DNA of 13,021 nt from Wenzhouxiangella sp. (lineage in GTDB: Bacteria > Pseudomonadota > Gammaproteobacteria > Xanthomonadales > Wenzhouxiangellaceae). Position numbers and translations under genes: made by a program. The stretch is taken from NCBI GenBank assembly GCA_007119095.1, contig SKQI01000080.1, positions 1 to 13,021 on the forward strand, written 5' to 3'. Positions within the stretch are counted from its first letter, which is position 1. Every line of letters starts with the position of its first letter. The notes beneath the pieces were generated by a model that ran no database searches, had not been told where the DNA came from, and saw only the letters and a program-made list of their open reading frames with translations. Positions 5,729 through 12,265 of the stretch are shown piece after piece.

Positions 5729-8221
5729 TTGAACGTCGACACTGACCGGGTCGAAACACCGCCAGGCCGACCAACCCGCATTGTGACCAGAACGCCCGCC
5801 CATCTCGGTTCTGTCCTGATGATGGGGCTGGTATCGCAGATCGCCCAGGTGGTGATGCTGCGCGAGCTATTGATGCTGTTTCACGGCAACGAGCTGACCA
5901 TCGGCATCATCCTCGCGGCCTGGATGGCTTGCGTCGGTGTTGGCAGCGCCATCGGCACCATGGTGGCCGAACGCACCGAGCGCATCCTGCCGGTAATGGC
6001 GCTGAATGCGTCTCTGCTGCTGCCCGTGCTGGTGATCGGATTGCTGGTTACGCGCGGCCTGCGCGGCCTGTTCGATGTCGTCCCGGGTGCATACCTGACC
6101 CTCAACGACATTACTCTGGCCAGTTTCCTGATCCTGGCACCGACCTGTCTGCTGATCGGCATGCAGTTCGTGCTGCTGGCAAAGCTTTGGCGCCGACATG
6201 ACCGCAGTGAAGACACCAGCGGCGCTGGCAAGACCTATATCGGTGAGGCCCTGGGCAACATCATGGGCGGGGCCGCATTCACCCTGGCGCTGGTTCACCT
6301 GCTCAACCCCTTCCAGACCGTGCTCGCCATCGGCGCACTGGTCGTCCTGGCCGTGATCTGGGCGGCTCGGCGCGGGCCGGGCAATGGCGATCCGCTGGGC
6401 CCATGGCCCGGGCGGCTGATGTGGCTACTGCTGGTGGCTGCTGCTTCGACCTTTGCCTGGGCAAGCCAGATCGACGATTTCGGGCATCGCCTGCAGTGGT
6501 CCCAGATTGCGCCCGAGCATGAGCTGGTGGAGGTCCGCCAGTCCAAGCACGGCAACATCGCCGTGGCGCGCATGGACGACCAGGTCACTTTTTTCCGCAG
6601 TGGTCACCTGATGTTTTCGGCCGCCGGCCCGGAAACCGCCCAGCCCCAGCTTGAAGAGCAGGATGCGGCGATTCTTGCTCACTTGGCCCTGGGTCAGCAT
6701 CCAGCACCTGAGCGTGTGTTACTGATCGGCGGCGGTTTCCGAGGCACCCTGAGTGAGATTCTCGCACACCCGGTCACCCGGGTTGACTATGTGGAACTCG
6801 ACCCGGTACTGACCCAGGCCGCACGCGACCACCTCGCACCTGCCACCCTGGCTGCGCTTGACTCACCTCGGGTCAGGCTGATCCACGACGACGCTCGCCG
6901 TTTTCTCCGACGCAGCGAGGCCCAGTGGGATGTCATCCTGGTCGATGTCCCGGATCCGAACACCGCCGTCCTCAATCGCTACTACACCCTTGAATTTTTC
7001 GACCAGGCCAGTCAACGCCTGGCCAGCGGCGGGCTGTTGGTCATCGGTGCCGTCTCCACGCCCGGGTTGCGCGGCCAGGCAGTTGCCAATCGCAATGCCA
7101 GCATCCTGCACACCCTGGAACAGAGTTTTCGAGTTGTCGTACCGGTTGGCGAGCGCTTCCTGATCTATCTGGCCACCCAGGATGAATCCGTCATCAGCAC
7201 CGACCCTCACCTGCTGCGCCAGCGCCACATCGACCGTGGCGTCCAGAGCATTGCGTTTTCGCCGGCCCACTTTCACCTGCTGCTGGAGCCGGGGCAGTTG
7301 CACCGGGTCAACTGGGTACTCAGACAGCATGGCCGTAGCCCCGACGGCCATCTGGGCCGGCCCGAGGCCGCGCCGCTGCGCGTGCCCAGTGTCATCGAAC
7401 AGCTTCGATTGCAGGAAAGCTGGGCGCCAGTGCACCAGGCCACCTTCATCAACTCCGACTTTCGACCGATTGGCTACTTCTATTCGTTGCTTTTCTGGAG
7501 CGACCTGACCCGCAGCGACCAGACCCGGCAGTTGGCACGATTGATGGAGATTCGCGCCGAATGGATCCTGGCCCCCGTGGTCGTCGTGCTGGGCCTGATG
7601 CTGCTGTTGCGCCTGATCGGCCAACGACGCAAGTCAGCTCCCGATCGCAGTTTCGCCGTCGGCATCGCCGTTTTCACGACCGGCATGGCGACCATGGCCA
7701 TGCAGATTGCATTGCTGTTTGCTTTCCAGAGTCAGTACGGGTTCATTTACGAGATGATAGGGCTGATCATCGCCCTGTTCATGGCCGGCCTTGCCACCGG
7801 CACACTGATCGCCCAGACGCGCATCAGACAACGTGCCAGCCTGAGGCTGCTGGCCTGGGTGCAAGCCGGCATAGCGCTGTTTGCGCTCGGCATCGCCTGG
7901 ATGCTGCCGCTAGGAAGCCAACTGCCCGGCGAAGCTGCAACCTTCTCTTTCTTTGCGGGTCTTACGTTTGTTAGCGGCCTGCTTAACGGTATCGACTTTC
8001 CGCTGGCCACCGAGTCCTTTCGGGCGCACAACCGCCGCGCTGAACGGTCAGCCGGCCTGGTGTACGGAATCGAACTGGCCGGTGCCTGCATTGGCGCTGC
8101 CTTGGCAAGCGTGGTCGTCGCACCTATCATGGGCATCGTGGCCTGCTGCTTGCTCGCCGCCATTGCCAACGCGACAGCCTGGGCCGCATTGATGATTGCC
8201 AGGAGACGTCATGCAGCCTGA
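5729..8221 (+). CDS. Polytopic membrane protein with inserted spermidine-synthase-like domain
   Basis: An 830-aa fusion: about seven membrane helices (roughly residues 26-245), a soluble spermidine/spermine-synthase-like Rossmann domain (about 260-485), a linking region (about 486-610) with FINSDFRPIGYFYSLLFW (573-590), then about seven more helices (612-825). The methyltransferase-fold motifs are clear: VLLIGGG (330-336), VELD (355-358), HDDARRFL (386-393) and DVILVDVPDP (401-410), the last keeping both acidic residues of the aminopropyltransferase active site. However, the family's GGGDG reads GGGFR (334-338), and the YHE segment aligns with Asp-Ala-Ala (312-314). True spermidine synthesis is therefore doubtful. 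Helix segments 32-80 and 652-696 resemble each other, suggesting a duplicated membrane unit split by the enzyme domain. The start is uncertain: TTG 5729 has no Shine-Dalgarno; GTG 5783 is next, while ATG 5819 would cut into helix 1. The gene overlaps the next one by 11 bp. Substrate unknown. Confidence 0.82.
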   Translation: MNVDTDRVETPPGRPTRIVTRTPAHLGSVLMMGLVSQIAQVVMLRELLMLFHGNELTIGIILAAWMACVGVGSAIGTMVAERTERILPVMALNASLLLPVLVIGLLVTRGLRGLFDVVPGAYLTLNDITLASFLILAPTCLLIGMQFVLLAKLWRRHDRSEDTSGAGKTYIGEALGNIMGGAAFTLALVHLLNPFQTVLAIGALVVLAVIWAARRGPGNGDPLGPWPGRLMWLLLVAAASTFAWASQIDDFGHRLQWSQIAPEHELVEVRQSKHGNIAVARMDDQVTFFRSGHLMFSAAGPETAQPQLEEQDAAILAHLALGQHPAPERVLLIGGGFRGTLSEILAHPVTRVDYVELDPVLTQAARDHLAPATLAALDSPRVRLIHDDARRFLRRSEAQWDVILVDVPDPNTAVLNRYYTLEFFDQASQRLASGGLLVIGAVSTPGLRGQAVANRNASILHTLEQSFRVVVPVGERFLIYLATQDESVISTDPHLLRQRHIDRGVQSIAFSPAHFHLLLEPGQLHRVNWVLRQHGRSPDGHLGRPEAAPLRVPSVIEQLRLQESWAPVHQATFINSDFRPIGYFYSLLFWSDLTRSDQTRQLARLMEIRAEWILAPVVVVLGLMLLLRLIGQRRKSAPDRSFAVGIAVFTTGMATMAMQIALLFAFQSQYGFIYEMIGLIIALFMAGLATGTLIAQTRIRQRASLRLLAWVQAGIALFALGIAWMLPLGSQLPGEAATFSFFAGLTFVSGLLNGIDFPLATESFRAHNRRAERSAGLVYGIELAGACIGAALASVVVAPIMGIVACCLLAAIANATAWAALMIARRRHAA
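8201..8205 (+). promoter_or_regulatory. Ribosome-binding site that fixes the AmrS-like start
   Basis: AGGAG lies 5 nt before ATG 8211. A TTG at 8196 is in frame but lies upstream of this site and has no site of its own. The site is inside the end of the preceding gene, so translation of the two is likely coupled. Confidence 0.8.
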
Positions 8222-9386
8222 AAACGTCAACGATCCCCTTTCCAGCAGTCGCCGCCAGGCGATGAAACTGGGTGCTTGCGGGCTCTGCGCCCTGGGTTTG
8301 GCACGGGCGGGCATCTCGCTGGCCCAGGCGACCAACGAGACGGATCCGGGCACCGGCCTGGTTCGTCCCCGCCCTGCCGCCTGGTTCAAGCCAAATCCCG
8401 ACGGCAGCCTGCATTGTGAGCTTTGCCCCTGGCATTGCGACCTCAGGGAAGGCGAAACCGGTCGCTGCCGAGTACGTCGCAACCAAGGCGGACGTGGCGA
8501 AACACTGGTCTACGGCAATCCGGTGCTGGTCCAGGAAGAGCCCCTGGAGCGACTACCCTTTTTCCATGTTCACCCTGGCAGCCGCACGCTCGCACTGTCG
8601 ACCGCCGGTTGCAATCTGCACTGCAAGTTCTGCGAGGTCTGGGACATGGCACTGGTCGACCCGCACGAAGTGCACGCCTACGACATGCCACCCGATCAGG
8701 CCATCGAGCAGGCCCGCATGGCGGGGCTGAAGTCAATCAGCTATGCATTTGGCGAACCGGTCGTTTTCTACGAATACATGATCTCGGTCGCTGAAAAGGC
8801 ACGCGAAGCCGGCCTGCTGAATTTGCTGCACACGGCCGCCTTTATCAACAAGCGGCCACTGACGGCGCTACTCGGCCTGATGGACGCCGTCAATGTCGAC
8901 TTGAAGTCCTTTGACCCAGCTTTCTACCGCGATGTCGCAGGCGGCAAACTCGAACCCGTCCTGGACGCACTACTGCTATGCCGGGAGGCAGGGCTGCATA
9001 TCGAAGTCACCAACGTCGTCATTCCCGCAATAAACGATGACATGGACATGATTGCCCGTATGTGCCGCTGGATCCACAGCGAGCTCGGTGCGGACACGCC
9101 GCTGCACTTTTCGCGTTTCTACCCGCTATACAAGCTCACCAACCTGCCGCAAACGCCGGTATCGGCACTCGAAAGGGCACGCCAGACAGCGCTGGAGGCG
9201 GGCTTGAATCATGTCTACATCAGCAACGTGACCGGTCACGAGGCCGAAAATACGTTCTGCCCGAACTGCGGCCACCAGGCAATCAGCAGACTGGGTTTCA
9301 TCGTCGACCAGGTCGAGCTGGACAACGGCAGCTGCACCCACTGTGGCCACGCCATGTCAGGTCTTTGGGACGAAAATCAGAGTTAG
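8211..9386 (+). CDS. AmrS-like radical SAM protein with Tat signal peptide
   Basis: A 391-aa member of the AmmeMemoRadiSam radical SAM family (AmrS-like, related to pyruvate formate-lyase activase). The N-terminus has a twin-arginine motif, SSRRQAMK (12-19), a hydrophobic run and AQA as a plausible cleavage site (38-40). A four-cysteine module follows (C69, C72, C76, C86; beginning CELCPWHC), then the [4Fe-4S]/SAM cluster motif CNLHCKFC (C134, C138, C141). FGEP replaces the usual NEP-type SAM-binding segment and is followed by VVFYEYM. The C-terminus has two CxxC pairs (C350/C353 and C375/C378) as in other AmrS proteins, probably binding zinc or a cluster. The residues after the cluster are EVW, where I remember QNW as usual. 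No AMMECR1 or MEMO1 gene, the usual partners, is in the window. The gene overlaps the membrane fusion by 11 bp and converges on the second radical SAM gene. The product modified is unknown. Confidence 0.85.
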   Translation: MQPENVNDPLSSSRRQAMKLGACGLCALGLARAGISLAQATNETDPGTGLVRPRPAAWFKPNPDGSLHCELCPWHCDLREGETGRCRVRRNQGGRGETLVYGNPVLVQEEPLERLPFFHVHPGSRTLALSTAGCNLHCKFCEVWDMALVDPHEVHAYDMPPDQAIEQARMAGLKSISYAFGEPVVFYEYMISVAEKAREAGLLNLLHTAAFINKRPLTALLGLMDAVNVDLKSFDPAFYRDVAGGKLEPVLDALLLCREAGLHIEVTNVVIPAINDDMDMIARMCRWIHSELGADTPLHFSRFYPLYKLTNLPQTPVSALERARQTALEAGLNHVYISNVTGHEAENTFCPNCGHQAISRLGFIVDQVELDNGSCTHCGHAMSGLWDENQS

Positions 9387-10432
9387 CTCTGACGCCGAAG
9401 GTGGACTCTTTCGGCAGCCAGGGCACGTTCATCAAAGTTTCGCAAACCGGCTTCGCGAGCCCAGCGCATTGCCTCTAAAAACTCTTCGGAATGAATGCCA
9501 CGGGCGATGGGTTCGTGTTCAAAAGCCTGATGCTCGACCCGCCACTGGGGCATGATGTTGACATAGGTGTCCGACGACAGGTGTTCGGCCACCCACTCGA
9601 CGAAAGCCCTGGTACCGGCCACCCTGTTCGGCATCACCAGGTGGCGCACCATCAGTCCGCGCAAGGCAATGCCCTGTTCGTCCACAACCAGCTCCCCGAC
9701 CTGACGATGCATCTCCTTGATCGCTGCCTGCGCCATTGCCGGGTAATTGACCGCGCCCGGCATGGCATAACGAGACGCTTGCTCCCCGTCCATGAATTTC
9801 AGATCGGGCAAATAGATATCGATAATGCCGTCGAGCAATCGAACAATTTCAACCCGTTCAAAGCCGCTGCTGTTGTAGACAAGCGGCAGGCGCAGCCCCC
9901 GCCTTGCGGCCAGTTCTACCGCCCTGACGATATTCGGCAGAACGTGGGTCGGCGTGACCAGGTTGATGTTGTGACAACCACGTCGCTGCAAGTCCATCAT
10001 CATGCCGGCCAGATCAGCATCGCTGACCAGCCGGCCGCGCCCCTCATGGGCAATGGGCCAGTTCTGGCAGAACACGCAGCGTAAGTTGCAGTGCGAGAAA
10101 AAGATCGTGCCTGAGCCACGCCGCCCCACCAGCGGAAGCTCCTCGCCGAAGTGCGGTGTGTGACTATAGACCCGGACGCGATCGCCAGCATCGCACAGAC
10201 CATGCTCGCCAGCCGTGCGATTACCGCCACAACGATGCGGACATAACTCGCAGGCCTGGTACTGCTGATAAAGCTGCTCTGCACGCTCACTCAGCAGGCC
10301 CTTGGACTGGAGTTCAAGGTAGGAAGGAGAAAAATCGCTCGCGGCAGCAAGCTTGAGGTTGGGTCCGACCAGGGCAGCCATGCCGCCCGTGGTCACTGTT
10401 GCCTTGATAAATGTTCTACGAGTACTGCTCAT
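9383..10432 (-). CDS. PflX-like radical SAM protein with Tat signal peptide
   Basis: A 349-aa member of the uncharacterised PflX group (COG1313), radical SAM proteins related to glycyl-radical activases. The N-terminus carries a near-consensus Tat motif, STRRTFIK (3-10), a hydrophobic run and a probable cleavage after LAAA (28-31). A four-cysteine module (C61, C64, C68, C80; CELCPHRC) has the same CxxCxxxC start as the AmrS-like neighbour. The cluster motif is CNLRCVFC (C115, C119, C122), preceded by GSGTIFFSH and followed by QNW, a strong family signature. PDLKFMD (about 209-215) is another conserved segment. The start at 10432 has GGAG 7 nt upstream. The stop codon (TAA, 9383-9385) overlaps the AmrS-like stop (TAG, 9384-9386) on the opposite strand. 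A sigma70-like promoter lies at 10491-10520. The substrate is unknown and no glycyl-radical enzyme is nearby. Confidence 0.88.
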   Translation of the reverse strand: MSSTRRTFIKATVTTGGMAALVGPNLKLAAASDFSPSYLELQSKGLLSERAEQLYQQYQACELCPHRCGGNRTAGEHGLCDAGDRVRVYSHTPHFGEELPLVGRRGSGTIFFSHCNLRCVFCQNWPIAHEGRGRLVSDADLAGMMMDLQRRGCHNINLVTPTHVLPNIVRAVELAARRGLRLPLVYNSSGFERVEIVRLLDGIIDIYLPDLKFMDGEQASRYAMPGAVNYPAMAQAAIKEMHRQVGELVVDEQGIALRGLMVRHLVMPNRVAGTRAFVEWVAEHLSSDTYVNIMPQWRVEHQAFEHEPIARGIHSEEFLEAMRWAREAGLRNFDERALAAERVHLRRQS

Positions 10433-10490
10433 CCGGCCACTCCGGAGCCACCACTGCCACTCCCACCGGCAGATATTGCCCTCGCGCTTC

Positions 10491-10520
10491 AGTATGCGCC
10501 GGCCGCATCGAGCGCGTCAA
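10491..10520 (-). promoter_or_regulatory. Candidate sigma70 promoter for the PflX-like gene
   Basis: On the minus strand TTGACG (10515-10520, 5/6 match) is followed after 18 bp by CATACT (10491-10496, 4/6). The predicted transcript start is near 10484, about 50 nt before the ATG at 10432. The -35 box abuts the terminator-like hairpin of the upstream BCCT gene. Confidence 0.45.
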
Positions 10521-10548
10521 GGCGGCCTGCAATGCTCGCAGGCCGCCT
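10520..10548 (-). terminator. Hairpin after the BCCT transporter gene, probable terminator
   Basis: GGCGGCCTGC (10521-10530) and GCAGGCCGCC (10538-10547) form a perfect 10-bp GC-rich stem, extended by one A-T pair, with a 7-nt loop. It begins 16 bp beyond the BCCT stop codon. In the minus-strand transcript it is followed only by UUGACG, so the U-tract is poor; it may terminate weakly or protect the mRNA 3' end. Confidence 0.5.
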
Positions 10549-10563
10549 CAACAACACCGATGA

Positions 10564-12186
10564 TCAGCTGGTTGTGCCTTGCAACTGCGCCAGACGACGC
10601 TCGTGATGCAGGCCCTTCCACAGACTGATGCAGATCAGGAGCAGCACGATAACAAACGGCAATCCCGTACTGACAGCACCGGCCTGCAGTGCATTCAGCG
10701 CCGCAGCGCCGCCTATGCCCAACAGTACCGCAGCGATCAGACCCTCGATGATCACCCAGAAAACACGCTGAGAGGTGGGCGCGTCCGTCTTGCCGCCCGA
10801 GGTAATGCTATCGATCACCAGGGAGCCGGAGTCCGATGAGGTAATGAAGAACACCAGCACCAGGACAATGGCCAGGAACGAGGTGATCTGGGTGAACGGC
10901 AGATTTTCCAGCATCTGGAACAGCGCCAGCGAGGAATCTCCAATACCACCAGCCAGCGCACCAACCTCATTGACGACCTGGTTCAAACCATTACCGCCAA
11001 AAGCGCTCATCCAGATCGTGGTCACGACTACCGGCACGATCAATACCGCGGTCAGGAACTCACGCACGGTACGGCCACGCGAGACTCGGGCGATAAACAT
11101 GCCGACAAACGGCGACCAGGAAATCCACCAGGCCCAGAAGAAGATCGTCCAGCCGTGGTAGAACACATCATCTTCGCGGCCAACTGGGTTGCTCAATGGC
11201 AGCATGTATTGAACGTACCCTGCCACGGTCGTGCCGAAGTTCGACACGAAGGCCAGCAATCCACCGGCAAGAATGACAAAGAACAGCAGCAGTATGGCCA
11301 TGACCATGTTGATGTTACTGAGCAACTTCACGCCACCATGGATACCGCGCAATACCGACATCAAGGCAATTGCAGTAACTCCGGCAATGATGATCACTTG
11401 CGTGGCCAAAGTAGCCGGAATATCAAACAGGAACTCAATACCGCCGGCGGCCTGCTGCGCGCCAAGACCCAGCGAGGTCGCCAGACCAAACAAGGTGGCA
11501 AGCACGGCCAGGGTGTCGATCACATGCCCGATGGGGCCCCAAACGCGATCACCCAGCAAGGGATAGAAGGTTGAACGAATGGTCAGCGGCAGGCCTTTGT
11601 TGTAGGTGAAGAAGGCCAGCGCCAATGCAACCACTCCGTAAATGGCCCATGGATGCAGGCCCCAGTGGTACATGGTGGCACCCAGGGCGGCATTGGCATC
11701 ACCGCCCCCAACATCAAGCGGCGTTCCGAACCATTCGGTGAAATAACCGACTGGCTCGGCGACTGACCAGAACATCAGACCGATGCCCATGCCTGCCGCA
11801 AACAGCATCGCAAACCAGGATGGTCGGGAGAAATCCGGCGTGGCATCGTCGCCACCAATGCGTATCTTCCCTACCGGAAGAACAATCAGCAGCAGGCAAA
11901 ATAAAACAAAGATATTCCCCGCACTCAAAAACAGCCAGTCAAACCTTTCACCGATCCAGACCCGGGTAGCGGTGAGACCATCGTTGGCCTGTTCAGGGAT
12001 AATCAGGGAAACGACTACAAACAGCAACACCAGGGTTGCGCTGACGATAAAAACCGGATTATGCAGATCCAGGCCAAGCCAGCGAACATTGTCCTGTCCG
12101 AGCTTGTAGTCGGTTTCATACTGTTCGGCGAGCTGTTCTATCTCGGCATCCATTCGATGCTGAGTATTTTTCTCAGGCTTGCTCAT
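10564..12186 (-). CDS. BCCT family betaine/choline/carnitine transporter
   Basis: Inner-membrane secondary transporter of quaternary ammonium compatible solutes (BCCT family), 540 aa, with about 12 membrane helices starting near residue 43 after a charged cytoplasmic tail. GMGIGLMFWSVAEP (132-145) is the glycine-rich substrate and sodium-site segment. Its GMGIG form is the one seen in sodium-coupled betaine carriers such as BetP, rather than the Arg-containing form of the carnitine antiporter CaiT. The BCCT signature with the tryptophan box lies at 351-375 (Trp351, 353, 354, 357; FVGMFIARVSRGRT). ITSSDSGS (448-455) matches the second half of the sodium site. Exact substrate (glycine betaine, choline or similar) is undecided. 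The C-terminal tail is short, unlike the long osmosensing tail of BetP. AAGGAG lies 7 nt before ATG 12186. It follows the outer-membrane protein gene by 79 bp containing a hairpin, suggesting shared but attenuated transcription. Confidence 0.93.
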   Translation of the reverse strand: MSKPEKNTQHRMDAEIEQLAEQYETDYKLGQDNVRWLGLDLHNPVFIVSATLVLLFVVVSLIIPEQANDGLTATRVWIGERFDWLFLSAGNIFVLFCLLLIVLPVGKIRIGGDDATPDFSRPSWFAMLFAAGMGIGLMFWSVAEPVGYFTEWFGTPLDVGGGDANAALGATMYHWGLHPWAIYGVVALALAFFTYNKGLPLTIRSTFYPLLGDRVWGPIGHVIDTLAVLATLFGLATSLGLGAQQAAGGIEFLFDIPATLATQVIIIAGVTAIALMSVLRGIHGGVKLLSNINMVMAILLLFFVILAGGLLAFVSNFGTTVAGYVQYMLPLSNPVGREDDVFYHGWTIFFWAWWISWSPFVGMFIARVSRGRTVREFLTAVLIVPVVVTTIWMSAFGGNGLNQVVNEVGALAGGIGDSSLALFQMLENLPFTQITSFLAIVLVLVFFITSSDSGSLVIDSITSGGKTDAPTSQRVFWVIIEGLIAAVLLGIGGAAALNALQAGAVSTGLPFVIVLLLICISLWKGLHHERRLAQLQGTTS

Positions 12187-12210
12187 TTATTTACTCCTTC
12201 TTGAAACGGC

Positions 12211-12240
12211 GCGAGGCCGCATGTCTTCATGCGACCTCGC
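12211..12240 (-). terminator. Strong hairpin between the barrel protein and BCCT genes; terminator or attenuator
   Basis: GCGAGGCCGCATG (12211-12223) and CATGCGACCTCGC (12228-12240) flank a 4-nt loop. In the plus-strand RNA one pair would be a C-A mismatch. In the minus-strand RNA it is a G-U wobble, giving an unbroken 13-bp stem with an AAGA loop, which supports function in the minus-strand transcript. It starts 25 bp after the stop of the barrel protein gene and is followed by GCCGUUUC, a weak U-tract, just before the BCCT ribosome-binding site. It probably ends or reduces read-through into the transporter gene. Confidence 0.6.
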
Positions 12241-12265
12241 CATCATCACGCGGCAACAGCAACGA

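Noticed and set aside
5723..5770. UGA at 5723-5725 as a selenocysteine codon joining the ATG at 5693 to the fusion gene
   Set aside because: No convincing bacterial SECIS-type hairpin follows the UGA, and the position is in a disordered-looking N-terminal tail where selenocysteine would have no evident role.
6863..7624. Minus-strand reading frame of 253 aa inside the membrane fusion gene
   Set aside because: It lies antisense to well-supported spermidine-synthase-like and membrane-helix coding sequence, and is Gln/Asp-rich without any domain.
5729..8221. Annotating the fusion simply as spermidine synthase (speE)
   Set aside because: The GGGDG Asp and the YHE segment are replaced and over half of the protein is membrane helices, so the classic reaction is not supported.
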